Positions 8,695 to 17,608 of a stretch of 64,000 nucleotides of DNA are shown piece by piece. Position 1 is the first letter of the stretch. Every line of letters begins with the position of its first letter. A program made the translations under genes and the position numbers. Source of the stretch: G963555815 sp965249615 [NCBI: bacterium]. GTDB taxonomy: Bacteria; UBA8248; JACPRG01. The notes under the pieces were generated by a model, which saw only the letters and a list, made by a program, of their open reading frames with translations, was not told where the DNA came from and made no database searches. The stretch spans positions 1 to 64,000 of the forward strand of contig CBDFMI010000006.1 of NCBI GenBank assembly GCA_965249615.1. Direction: 5' to 3'.

Positions 8695-9600
8695 ATGAGC
8701 AAGACGATGTCAGGACTGATTTTCGTGCTGGCGTGGGCACTCGTATTGGCCGGCAACGCCGCGGCTGAGCGGAAAGGTTTCTATGGGAGCCTGGATCTCG
8801 GGATCGCGATACCCGAGGATGTCGAGACCTTGGCGATGGATTCAGACGTTCCGACGAACTGCGACCAGCACTTCAGCCCGATCACTGTCAAGGGCATTCA
8901 ACTACCCTTGCCGTTGAGCGACTCTAACTGCGCGCGCGGCCAGGATATATGGCAGAACGGTTTTGATCTCGAAAACGGTATCCTGGGAGGCGTCTCTTTC
9001 GGCTATGCCTGGCAAGGGTTTCGCGGCGAAGCCGAGTACTTTCATCGCGGACACAGCGGCGAGTATTCCCCGCTCGAAATTCAGAGCGGCGGCAAGGACG
9101 ACGAGTTCGTTGTAGTTGGGGAAAGGATCAGCGACCTTCGCGCGCACCACTTCTTCGCCAACCTCTACTACGATTTCCAAAGGCTATGGCCCAGGGTGAT
9201 ACCTTACGTGGGCGCGGGCGTCGGCGCGACGCGCGTGAAGATGAACTATTCGGGGAAATTCCAGAGAAATGCGGATCAGTCCGTGATCAGCGGACTGGGG
9301 CGACATCCAGAGGCCGCGGGCACGCTTACGTTCTCCGAGGCGGAGCTGTCCGACACCTTGTGGGCCTGGCAGTGGATGGTGGGTCTCGATTACGCGCTGA
9401 CCGAACGGTTCTCCGTGGGAGTGAAAGGACGCTACGCGGCGGTTTTCGGAGGTGATTTCAAAGACGGCCACCCATGGGACCGATTGAGAAGCCACGCTTC
9501 CACGATCGGGCCGAACGGCGACACCGTCGCCTATAACATCGAGCTCGACAATGGGTTGGACCTCTGGGGCGTTTCCCTGAACATCAAGTATTTCTTCTGA
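8695..9600 (+). CDS. Outer-membrane beta-barrel protein, paralogue of the 7132-8106 gene
   Basis: 301 residues, GGGAGGGGAATCCACC before the ATG, and a signal peptide (cleavage near NAAA-ER). Barrel features include GGVSFGYAWQGFRGEAEYF, YVGAGVGATRVKMNY, WMVGLDYALTERFSVGVKG and a terminal strand ending LNIKYFF. The order of motifs matches the divergently placed paralogue: N-terminal cysteine loop, HHFFANLYYDF / HNLFGNLYFDF, and a long loop before LSDTLW / LSDALF. The two probably arose by duplication. Confidence 0.8.
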   Translation: MSKTMSGLIFVLAWALVLAGNAAAERKGFYGSLDLGIAIPEDVETLAMDSDVPTNCDQHFSPITVKGIQLPLPLSDSNCARGQDIWQNGFDLENGILGGVSFGYAWQGFRGEAEYFHRGHSGEYSPLEIQSGGKDDEFVVVGERISDLRAHHFFANLYYDFQRLWPRVIPYVGAGVGATRVKMNYSGKFQRNADQSVISGLGRHPEAAGTLTFSEAELSDTLWAWQWMVGLDYALTERFSVGVKGRYAAVFGGDFKDGHPWDRLRSHASTIGPNGDTVAYNIELDNGLDLWGVSLNIKYFF

Positions 9601-9966
9601 GCAAGAGGCCCGGTCCTCATTACATTGTCGAGTCGGGCGAGAAGCTACGTCCCGGATGTCGAGCGGAGAGTCGGGACCCGTCGCTGGGTCGTCATTCAGG
9701 CTCAGGCATGATGTGACTCAATCAACAGATCCCAGAGGGGGGCTGTGCCATAATTTCACTCTGTGTCCGACAGGCAGCATGGAGGAAGAATAGACAACCT
9801 CAGTAATCATTAAGGAAAAAGAGCCCTGCCCTACAAAAAAGGCTTCCTTAGAAAATGCCTGCTTACCGGATTCATCGTTTGCATACCGGCTCTTGGATGG
9901 GGCCCTGGAGTTTCGGCTGAGGAACACGAAAGCGGTTCCGCCGCCGCTCCGCACGCTCTCGAGGAA
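9601..9966. other. Leader region of the TonB receptor without a normal start codon
   Basis: Between the barrel gene and the first GTG of the receptor the receptor frame is open only from 9814, after a TAA at 9811-9813. It encodes a plausible signal peptide (KKGFLRKCLLTGFIVC) but contains no ATG, GTG or TTG before 9967. An AAGGAAAAAGA stretch at 9812-9822 could be a ribosome site for a CTG at 9826, or one base has been lost. Nothing else is seen here. Confidence 0.4.
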
Positions 9967-12477
9967 GTGGTGATTGTCGGAACCAGACTCGAGGGCAGAA
10001 GCATTACGGATTCCCCCGTGCCGGTGGACGTTATCTGGCAGGAGGAGATTCTGAAAACAGGGCAACTCGAAGTGGGCCGGGTCATTCAGAGACTGATCCC
10101 TTCGTTCAATTTCTCAAGCTCTTCGATAAGCGACGGGACGGACGCCCTGCGCCCCGCGACGCTGAGAGGGATGGGACCGGACCAGGTGCTTGTCCTGGTG
10201 AACGGAAAGCGACGCCACGGCAGCGCGCTCATCCACGTCAACAGGTCAGTCGGACGCGGCACCGCGGGCACCGACCTGAACGCGATACCCCTCGGCGCGA
10301 TCAAGCGCATAGAAGTCCTGCGGGACGGGGCCTCCGCGCAGTATGGTTCGGACGCTATCGCCGGCGTCATCAACATCATCCTCAAGGACGATGACGAGGG
10401 AGGGGTCCGCGCCTCTTATGGAACGACCTACGAGGGAGACGGCAATCATTACGTCGTAAGCCTCGACAAGGGATTCAAGATCGGAAAGGACGGGATGTTG
10501 CACGCGACGTTCGAGTATCGCGACCGGGAGCGGACCAACCGGGCGGGGCTGAGCGGCGCCATCCAGTACCCCGACACCATGACATGCAGTCTGAGCGCTT
10601 GTGAAACCTCTGACCTTCCCAACAAGGCCGACCTTCTCGGAAACAACCCCGGTAACACCACGGTCATTCTGAACGATCCAGGCGATAAAGAGAAGATTTT
10701 CAACCGTCGCAACTTCCGCATTGGGGATGCCGATTCGGAACAGTTCAGCGGCGCGCTCAACTTCGAACAACCCATCGACGCGCTCTGGAGCAGGGCCGAG
10801 CTCTATTCCTTTGCCGATATGTCAAGGAGGAAGAACGAAAGCGGCGGCTTCTACAGAAGGGCAAACCAGGATGATCGAAACCCACTGGGCTCAAGCTACC
10901 CGGACGGATTTCTGCCGCTGATCAACACGACGATCTGGGACTTCTCGTTCGGCGCGGGCCTCATCAGAGAGTTCGGGAACGGACTCAAATCCGACCTGGG
11001 AGTGGTGCACGGAGGAAACACGTTCAATTTCGAGATCACGAACTCCCATAACGCCTCGTGGGTCAACTGCCGTCTCGAAAATCCTATTCGTATGGGAGAT
11101 TGTGAGGGTTTCTCTGGCTCCGGCGTGGCGCCGACTTCCGCGGACTCCGGAAGCCTGGGCCTCTACCTCACCACCGTCAACCTGGATTTCTCCCTGCCGG
11201 TGCCGGACAAGAACCTGAACCTGGCATGGGGCACGGAATACAGGAGAAACAACTACCGGATCGAAGCCGGGGAAGAGTATTCGTATGCGGATTACGACGG
11301 GTCAGGGGGCGCAACTCCAGGCATTCAGGTCTTTCCCGGATTCAGGCCCGCCACCGAGGTGGACGAGTCGAGGCACGCCTTTTCCTTTTACACGGACGCG
11401 GAGATGTCCTTGAATCAGATAGGCGGTTTCGATGAGGTCATGGTCAGTCCAGCAGTGCGCTATGAGCACTACAGCGACTTCGGCCATACCGTCAACGGCA
11501 AAGTGGCCACGAAACTGGATCTCTCCAGAGAATTCGCGTTGCGAGGCTCGATGAGCAGCGGGTTCCGGGCGCCTTCGATGCAGCAATTCTACTTCAGCAG
11601 CCTGAGCACCCAATTTATCACCAGGGGGGAGCAAACGGTTGCTGAGGAGGTCGGCACATTCAGGAACAACAGCGCCGCGGCAAAAGCCATCGGCATACCC
11701 GAGCTCAAGCAGGAAACCACGATCAACCTGAGCGGCGGTTTCGTATATACGCCGTTTCCCTCCCTCACCCTCACCACGGACTTCTACCTCATTGAGGTGA
11801 AGGACCGGATCATTCTCAGCGGAACGGTGAGGAAGGAATTTCTTTCGGCCGATGTCATTGCTGAACTCGATCGCGTGGGCGCCGGCGAGGGACAGTTCTT
11901 CATGAATGCGGCGGATACCGAGACCCGGGGGCTGGATATCGTCGTCTCGTGGGACGTGCCGTCCATGCCGCGGGGAAACCTGAACCTCAGTTTTCTCGGA
12001 TCCATCATGGAAACCAAGGTCAAGTCGGTGAATCTGCCTGCGGGTCTTCCATCCGGGCTGTTTACCGCCCGGGACCGCTCCATCATCGAAGAATGGCAAC
12101 CCAAGAGCCGCTTCACGCTGTCCGGGTTGTACAAACTGGGCCAGTTCGCGGCCTCGGTGGCGGTTCACCGCTACGGCGAGTATACGGTGACGAACGACGA
12201 CGGAAGCGTCAAGCAGAAGTTCGACTCCAAATACCTCACCGATGCCCAGCTCAGCTACGACTTCGGACTATTCGGGATTCTGAAGCTCGGAGCCAACAAC
12301 CTGTTCGACGTCACGCCGGACGAAGACACGATTGACGCGTCCAGGGGAGGTCGGATCATCGACCGTCAGGGCAATCTCATCGTGGACACCCCAGACGTGT
12401 TCACATACTCGCGCCGGTCCGCGCCCTTCGGTTTCAACGGCGGGTTTTACTACGTGGCCTTCGAGTACAACTTTTAG
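9967..12477 (+). CDS. TonB-dependent outer-membrane receptor
   Basis: The protein (836 residues from the GTG at 9967; signal and N-terminus encoded from about 9814) has the plug domain first: VIVGTRLEGRSITDSPVPVD, PATLRGMGPDQVLVLVNGKR and the signature RIEVLRDGASAQYGSDAIAG. A 22-stranded barrel follows, with FRAPSMQQFYF near the middle and TonB-receptor features at the end (LGANNLFDVTPDED, then a terminal strand ending VAFEYNF). It would import a ligand with TonB-ExbBD energy. The plug style matches large general receptors rather than a specific siderophore type, so the substrate is unknown. Only one gene of this kind is present, next to two beta-barrel genes. Confidence 0.92.
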   Translation: MVIVGTRLEGRSITDSPVPVDVIWQEEILKTGQLEVGRVIQRLIPSFNFSSSSISDGTDALRPATLRGMGPDQVLVLVNGKRRHGSALIHVNRSVGRGTAGTDLNAIPLGAIKRIEVLRDGASAQYGSDAIAGVINIILKDDDEGGVRASYGTTYEGDGNHYVVSLDKGFKIGKDGMLHATFEYRDRERTNRAGLSGAIQYPDTMTCSLSACETSDLPNKADLLGNNPGNTTVILNDPGDKEKIFNRRNFRIGDADSEQFSGALNFEQPIDALWSRAELYSFADMSRRKNESGGFYRRANQDDRNPLGSSYPDGFLPLINTTIWDFSFGAGLIREFGNGLKSDLGVVHGGNTFNFEITNSHNASWVNCRLENPIRMGDCEGFSGSGVAPTSADSGSLGLYLTTVNLDFSLPVPDKNLNLAWGTEYRRNNYRIEAGEEYSYADYDGSGGATPGIQVFPGFRPATEVDESRHAFSFYTDAEMSLNQIGGFDEVMVSPAVRYEHYSDFGHTVNGKVATKLDLSREFALRGSMSSGFRAPSMQQFYFSSLSTQFITRGEQTVAEEVGTFRNNSAAAKAIGIPELKQETTINLSGGFVYTPFPSLTLTTDFYLIEVKDRIILSGTVRKEFLSADVIAELDRVGAGEGQFFMNAADTETRGLDIVVSWDVPSMPRGNLNLSFLGSIMETKVKSVNLPAGLPSGLFTARDRSIIEEWQPKSRFTLSGLYKLGQFAASVAVHRYGEYTVTNDDGSVKQKFDSKYLTDAQLSYDFGLFGILKLGANNLFDVTPDEDTIDASRGGRIIDRQGNLIVDTPDVFTYSRRSAPFGFNGGFYYVAFEYNF

Positions 12478-12911
12478 GCTGCGGATACGGCGTCCGCGTT
12501 GCGGGCGGTCCCGCTGTCCCAGGGCGGCCGCTCACCGTCCTCACAGGTGCATGGAAACGAACTGCCGATCGCGCTGGCCCGCCGCTGTGGACGCGCATTA
12601 GCAACATCCCCGTCACGCCGGAGCAGGTGTTGGACACCCTGAAAAACGGCGTTTGAAATCACGCAGTCTTTACAAAGGGTTTCGGTCGAAGGCGGGGAAT
12701 TTCAGCGCCGAAAAACGAGGTGCGCGTGCCCGGCCAGTGCATCCAGCATCAGGTCAATCACTCGAAAGGTCGGTTGCGAATACGAGTTGCACGTTAACAT
12801 GACATAGTGGTATAGTTTGGGAGCATTTTTGCTGCGAAGGTGATTCCAAACCCGTGGATGAACGGTTCGATCACGAGGCGCGGGCATGGCAGGACCCACA
12901 ACGAGGAGGCG
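12478..12911. other. Intergenic region with a possible coding remnant
   Basis: From about 12520 the plus strand reads GRPLTVLTGAWKRTAD and then PLWTRISNIPVTPEQVLDTL before a stop at 12653. This looks like the tail of a larger enzyme, but I cannot assign it. The last 200 bases precede aapJ; TTAACATGACATAGTGGTATAG near 12793 may be part of a promoter, though no clear pair is present. Confidence 0.3.
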
Positions 12912-13937
12912 ATGGCGGTAATGAAATGCAAAACGATACTTGCTACAACGGTACTCGTCGTAGGGTTTACGCTTCCGGCGTCAGCCGCCACGCTGGATAA
13001 CGTCAGGGCCAAGGGTTATGTCCAATGCGGCGTGCATCAGGGCCTGCCGGGGCTTTCGAATCCCGACCAGGCGGGTAACTGGACCGGGCTCGACGTCGAC
13101 CTGTGTCGGGCTGTAGCCGCCGCGGTCTTCGGTAATGCGAACAAGGTGAAGTTCACCCCGTTGTCGGCGAAGGAGCGTTTCACCGCTTTGCAATCGGGCG
13201 AGATCGACGTGCTGTCACGGAACTCGACCTGGACGCTGGCTCGTGATACCGCGCTCGGCCTCGATTTCGCGGGTGTCAACTTCTATGACGGCCAGGGCTT
13301 AATGGTCCGCAAGGATACGGGGATCAAGAGCGCCAAGGAACTCGACGGCGCCAGCGTTTGCGTCAACATCGGCACGACGACCGAGCTCAACATAGCCGAC
13401 TTCTTCCGCGCCCATCGCATGAAGTACGAGCCCGTGGTCTTCGAGAAATCGGACGAGGTCATAACCGCCTACGACGCGGGCCGCTGCGACGTGTACACGA
13501 CGGATCGTTTGGGCCTCGCGGCGCAGCGCGTAAAGCTGAAGAACCCCGACGCCCACGTGATTCTTCCCGAAACAATTTCGAAGGAGCCGCTGGGACCCGT
13601 GGTCCGCCACGGCGACAACCAGTGGGGCGACGTCGTCCGCTGGTCCCTGATCGCCATGATCGAGGCGGAGGAGATGGGCGTCACGTCCAAGAACGTCGAC
13701 GACATGCGCAAGACATCGCCTAACCCGGTGGTGATGCGGCTTCTGGGTACGGAAGGTGATATGGGTAAGCACCTCGGCCTTTCCAACGATTGGTCCTACA
13801 ACATCATCAAACAGGTCGGGAATTACGGCGAGTCCTACGAGCGCCACCTCGGTCCCAACACCGCGATAGGCCTGGCGCGCGGTCTGAACGAGCTTTGGAC
13901 CAAAGGCGGATTGATGTATCCGATGCCGTTCCGCTAG
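12912..13937 (+). CDS. aapJ: General L-amino acid ABC transporter, periplasmic binding protein
   Basis: The start at 12912 follows GAGGAGGCG and gives a Sec signal (MAVMKCKTILATTVLVVGF, cleavage near ASAA). The mature protein is a SBP_bac_3 domain with RAKGYVQCGVHQGLPGLSN, FTALQSGEIDVLSRNSTWT, YDGQGLMVRKDTGIKSAKEL and GRCDVYTTDRLGLAAQR. These match AapJ-type proteins, including the long C-terminal region (GLSNDWSYNIIKQVGNYGE, LGPNTAIGLARGLN). It heads an operon with two permeases and an ATPase. Such systems take up a broad range of L-amino acids in alphaproteobacteria. Confidence 0.93.
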   Translation: MAVMKCKTILATTVLVVGFTLPASAATLDNVRAKGYVQCGVHQGLPGLSNPDQAGNWTGLDVDLCRAVAAAVFGNANKVKFTPLSAKERFTALQSGEIDVLSRNSTWTLARDTALGLDFAGVNFYDGQGLMVRKDTGIKSAKELDGASVCVNIGTTTELNIADFFRAHRMKYEPVVFEKSDEVITAYDAGRCDVYTTDRLGLAAQRVKLKNPDAHVILPETISKEPLGPVVRHGDNQWGDVVRWSLIAMIEAEEMGVTSKNVDDMRKTSPNPVVMRLLGTEGDMGKHLGLSNDWSYNIIKQVGNYGESYERHLGPNTAIGLARGLNELWTKGGLMYPMPFR

Positions 13938-14036
13938 GACGTGTACGTACGCAGTCTCATAGGGTAATGTTCGGTTTGCCGCCGGGCGTGCCCCGCTTCG
14001 TTTCGCAGGTTGGGTGAGAGCACGGATAAGGGGGTC

Positions 14037-15227
14037 ATGGCCGCTCACAGTGAACTCGGCGCCGCGCCGACGCGCGTGTCGTTCTTGAACAACCCGCGGG
14101 TCCGCGCCCTGATCTTTCAGGCACTCGTGCTGGGCGGGATCATCGGGCTCGGGACCTACATCGTTAACAATACGCTCAACAACATGGAAAGCCAGGGCAT
14201 TGCCTCCGGCTTCGGTTTCCTGACGAGGACGGCTGGTTTCGATATCGGCATGAAGCTTATCGAATACAACGAGGCGTCCTCTTACGGCCAAGCGTTCGTC
14301 GTGTCGCTTTTGAATACGCTGCTGGTGTCGGCCATCGGCATCGTTCTCGCCACGATCCTCGGGTTCGTCATTGGAATCGCGCGCCTCTCGACCAACCGGC
14401 TCGTCGCGAAGCTAGCCGAGGTCTACGTCGAGATCTTTCGCAACATCCCGTTGCTGTTGCAGATTTTCTTCTGGTATTTCGCGGTGCTTCGGACGCTGCC
14501 GCCGCCGAGGCAAAGCATCGAATTCGCCGACGCATTCTTCCTCAACATCCGCGGGCTGTTCACGCCCAGGCCGATTTTCGAGTCCGGCTTTTCCGCCATT
14601 CTGATCAGCCTCCTCGTCGGGACGGTTGCCGTCGTTTTCATCGCCCGTTGGGCGAAACGCCGGCGCGAAGCGACGGGCCGACAGTTTCATACCGCCTATG
14701 CGTCCTTTGGCATTCTGATCGGGTTGCCCACGCTCGCGGGGTGGGTGACGGGTCTCCCCTTGTCATGGGATTATCCGGTTCTGAAGGGCTTTAATTTCCA
14801 GGGCGGCCTGACGCTCATCCCCGAACTCGTCGCCCTGGTGATTGCCCTGACCGTCTACACGGCTTCCTTCATTGCCGAAGTCGTGCGCTCGGGCATCCAG
14901 GCGGTCAGCCACGGGCAAACAGAGGCGGCCCGATCCCTCGGCTTACGTCACGGACCCTCCCTGCGCCTTGTCATCATCCCGCAGGCATTGCGCCTCATCA
15001 TACCGCCCCTCACCAGCCAATATCTGAGCCTGACCAAGAACTCGTCGCTGGCCGCGGCGATCGCCTATCCCGATCTGGTTCTGGTGTTCGCTGGCACAGC
15101 GTTGCTGCAGACGGGGCAAGCCGTGGAGATCATCGCTATGACAATGGCCGTGTACCTCACGATCAGCCTAGTCATTTCAGCGCTCATGAATTGGTACAAC
15201 GAGAAAACGGCGTTGGTGGAGCGTTAA
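14037..15227 (+). CDS. aapQ: General L-amino acid ABC transporter, permease AapQ
   Basis: I prefer the ATG at 14037 (AAGGGGGTC upstream); an in-frame GTG exists at 14010. Residues ~25-45 are the first membrane segment. The His/Glu/Gln permease signature appears as IFRNIPLLLQIFFWYFA, and the EAA loop as EVVRSGIQAVSHGQTEAARS. About eight membrane helices fit the large AapQ/BztB type, with the long insertion between the N-terminal helices and the EAA loop typical of this pair. It partners with AapM and is followed by it after three bases. Confidence 0.92.
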   Translation: MAAHSELGAAPTRVSFLNNPRVRALIFQALVLGGIIGLGTYIVNNTLNNMESQGIASGFGFLTRTAGFDIGMKLIEYNEASSYGQAFVVSLLNTLLVSAIGIVLATILGFVIGIARLSTNRLVAKLAEVYVEIFRNIPLLLQIFFWYFAVLRTLPPPRQSIEFADAFFLNIRGLFTPRPIFESGFSAILISLLVGTVAVVFIARWAKRRREATGRQFHTAYASFGILIGLPTLAGWVTGLPLSWDYPVLKGFNFQGGLTLIPELVALVIALTVYTASFIAEVVRSGIQAVSHGQTEAARSLGLRHGPSLRLVIIPQALRLIIPPLTSQYLSLTKNSSLAAAIAYPDLVLVFAGTALLQTGQAVEIIAMTMAVYLTISLVISALMNWYNEKTALVER

Positions 15228-15230
15228 GCC

Positions 15231-16334
15231 GTGGCGGACGCAAAACCGACGTTCATGCGCAGCCCTGATCTACCGTTGCCCGCATCCACCGTGGGCGTCG
15301 TGAGGTGGTTGCGCTGGAACCTGTTCTCGACCTGGCACAATAGTGTCCTCACCGTCCTCACCCTGTGGCTCATCTGGGAAGCGGCGCCGCCCGTCATCGC
15401 GTGGGCGCTGGTCAACGCGGATTGGACAGGCGCCACCCGGGACGCCTGCTCGCACGAAGGGGCGTGCTGGGTGTTCATCAAGGAGTGGTTCGGTCAGCTG
15501 ATATACGGCCGCTATCCGCTCGATGAGCGCTGGCGCGTCAACTTCGGAGCTGTCATTCTCATCGTATGCGCGGGGACGCTGTTCTTCCCACGGTTCCGGT
15601 ACAAAGCATGGATGGCCGCGTTCCTGCTGGTCGGCTATCCGGTGATTGCGTTTCTCCTGTTCTCGGGCGACGTCTTCGGGCTGAAGTGGGTGGAGACGCC
15701 TCTATGGGGCGGCCTGTTCCTGACGCTGGTCATCGCAATCGTCGGATGTGTACTGGCGCTGCCGATCGGCCTTTTGCTCGCCCTGGGCCGGCGTTCGGAC
15801 ATGCCGGTCTTGCGGGCCGTCTGCGTCGCCTTCATCGAGCTGTGGCGCGGCGTGCCGCTCATTACCATACTGTTCATGGCGTCGGTGATGTTCCCATTGT
15901 TCTTGCCGGAAGACCTGATATTTGATAAGCTATTGCGCATCTTGATCGCCCTGATGCTGTTTCAGGCGGCGTATCTTGCCGAGGTGATCCGCGGCGGACT
16001 GCAAGCCATTCCGAAGGGACAGTACGAGGGCGCTCAGGCGTTGGGCCTGCACTACTGGAGGATAATGGGCCTCATCATTCTTCCCCAGGCCATCAAGCTG
16101 GTGATCCCGGGAATCGTGAACTCGTTTATCGCTTTGCTGAAGGACACGACCCTCGTGGTGATCATCGGGTTGTTCGACTTCTTCGGCATGATCCAGGCCG
16201 CCGGCACCCATCCCGATTGGCTGGGATTCGCGGTCGAAGGATACGTCTTCGCCGCTTTCATTTTCTGGATCCTCTGCTTCGGCATGTCGCGGTACAGCCA
16301 GCGCCTGGAGCGAAAGCTGCACACGGGTCACTAA
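15231..16334 (+). CDS. aapM: General L-amino acid ABC transporter, permease AapM
   Basis: Starts at GTG 15231. Membrane segments begin near residue 30. [19 protein letters not shown] and the EAA loop [19 protein letters not shown] are the family marks. [18 protein letters not shown] and a C-terminal helix close it. The N-terminal extension with a periplasmic cysteine pair ([13 protein letters not shown]) is usual for AapM/BztC. It forms the heterodimeric channel with AapQ. Confidence 0.92.
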   Translation: MADAKPTFMRSPDLPLPASTVGVVRWLRWNLFSTWHNSVLTVLTLWLIWEAAPPVIAWALVNADWTGATRDACSHEGACWVFIKEWFGQLIYGRYPLDERWRVNFGAVILIVCAGTLFFPRFRYKAWMAAFLLVGYPVIAFLLFSGDVFGLKWVETPLWGGLFLTLVIAIVGCVLALPIGLLLALGRRSDMPVLRAVCVAFIELWRGVPLITILFMASVMFPLFLPEDLIFDKLLRILIALMLFQAAYLAEVIRGGLQAIPKGQYEGAQALGLHYWRIMGLIILPQAIKLVIPGIVNSFIALLKDTTLVVIIGLFDFFGMIQAAGTHPDWLGFAVEGYVFAAFIFWILCFGMSRYSQRLERKLHTGH

Positions 16335-16369
16335 GCGGATCGGCTTATCAACCCAAGGAGGTCGCAGCC

Positions 16370-17146
16370 ATAAGTCATGCGCAGGCGGACACCGGCCAGG
16401 GCGCGGACACCGGCGTCGCCATCCGGATGATCGGTGTCCATAAATGGTACGGTAAGTTCCACGTCCTCAAGGGCATCCACCTTTCCGTCGATTTTAAGGA
16501 GAAAATCGTCGTCTGTGGGCCTTCGGGCTCCGGCAAGTCGACCCTGATCCGATGCATCAACCGTCTCGAAGAGCATCAGCGCGGCCAGATCATCGTCGAA
16601 GGGATCGAGCTGACGAACGACCTGAAGAAAATTGACGAGATTCGCAGCGAAGTCGGCATGGTGTTCCAACACTTCAACCTATTTCCCCATCTTACCGTTC
16701 TGGGCAATCTCACGCTGGCACCTATGTGGGTCCGCAAAATGCCCAGAGCGGAGGCAGAGGAGATCGCTATGAAGTTTCTCACCCGGGTGAAGATCCCCGA
16801 ACAGGCGACGAAGTTCCCCGGGCAACTTTCGGGCGGTCAACAGCAGCGCGTCGCGATCGCCCGGGCGCTCTGCATGAACCCCAAGATCATGCTGTTCGAC
16901 GAGCCGACATCGGCGCTCGATCCGGAGATGATCAAGGAAGTGGTGGACGTCATGGTGGACTTGGCGGAGGAAGGCATGACGATGATTGTGGTGACGCATG
17001 AAATGGGATTCGCGAACCGGGTGGCCGACCGCGTCGTGTTTATGGATGAAGGAGAAATCATCGAGCAGGCCGACCCCAAGACATTTTTCAACAATCCACA
17101 GAACGAGCGGACCCAACTGTTCCTGGGTCAGATCCTGTCGCACTGA
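16370..17146 (+). CDS. aapP: General L-amino acid ABC transporter, ATPase AapP (start codon reads ATA)
   Basis: An excellent ribosome site (AAGGAGG, 16355-16361) is followed 8 bases later by ATA AGT CAT, in frame with the ATPase. No ATG occurs in frame until 16427 ([16 protein letters not shown]). ATA here may be a mutated or misread ATG, as AapP proteins usually have this short N-terminal tail. The domain is complete: Walker [11 protein letters not shown]-loop [10 protein letters not shown], signature [15 protein letters not shown], Walker [16 protein letters not shown]-loop VTHEMGFA. It powers AapJQM. Confidence 0.9.
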   Translation: MSHAQADTGQGADTGVAIRMIGVHKWYGKFHVLKGIHLSVDFKEKIVVCGPSGSGKSTLIRCINRLEEHQRGQIIVEGIELTNDLKKIDEIRSEVGMVFQHFNLFPHLTVLGNLTLAPMWVRKMPRAEAEEIAMKFLTRVKIPEQATKFPGQLSGGQQQRVAIARALCMNPKIMLFDEPTSALDPEMIKEVVDVMVDLAEEGMTMIVVTHEMGFANRVADRVVFMDEGEIIEQADPKTFFNNPQNERTQLFLGQILSH

Positions 17147-17608
17147 GGAGGGCGCGGACAACCGGAGTTGAACGGGCTCCATCAGGTCAGTTGGCTCGCC
17201 TTTTGGATTAAAGTTCATCAAGCAAAATCCGCCAGGGCCGCTCAAGGGTTGCCTTCCCCATGAAAACGGGAAGCCACCCGGCGCGGCTTGTCGCTCGGAC
17301 CGGATGAGGCGGGTAAAGTTGTAGACCCGGTTGACGAGTGCGAGCTTCGCCTTAGTAGCGGGCAAGCCCGATGCTTCGAATTGGAGGTGGTGGGTCACTT
17401 TGACATGAATGAATTCCAGTACCCCTTTTTTCCAAATGTTTCTTTTGTGGGCGAGGCCCTTGCGGCCTCCCGCAGAGTTGCCTGTCATTCCAAGCGCAGC
17501 GAGGAATTCGCACTGGCTATGCAACGTTCTCTGCACGATTGGCATTCGGGGATTTTACTGCTTCCATCGGATCAAAGCTTGAATCCAAACATGTAAAAGG
17601 AGAAGACA
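17147..17608. other. Intergenic region with a REP-like sequence
   Basis: No gene of its own is seen in these 460 bases. At 17483-17509 the plus strand has TCATTCCAAGCGCAGCGAGG, a form of the CATTC-GAGCG-AGCGA-GAATC repeat found scattered between genes in several bacterial groups; a single copy is visible in this window. AAAGGAGAAGACA just before 17609 is the glnA ribosome site. Confidence 0.45.

Noticed and set aside
11302-12168. 288-codon minus-strand frame in the TonB receptor
   Set aside because: Antisense shadow of a gene with clear barrel and plug motifs.
13299-14291. 330-codon minus-strand frame across aapJ and aapQ
   Set aside because: High-GC antisense frame; both sense genes are well supported.
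16679-17545. 288-codon minus-strand frame
   Set aside because: Mostly antisense to aapP, whose motifs are complete; the part beyond aapP has no recognisable domain.
17521-17600. Sigma54 promoter before glnA
   Set aside because: TTGGCATTC is present but no GC follows at the required spacing.
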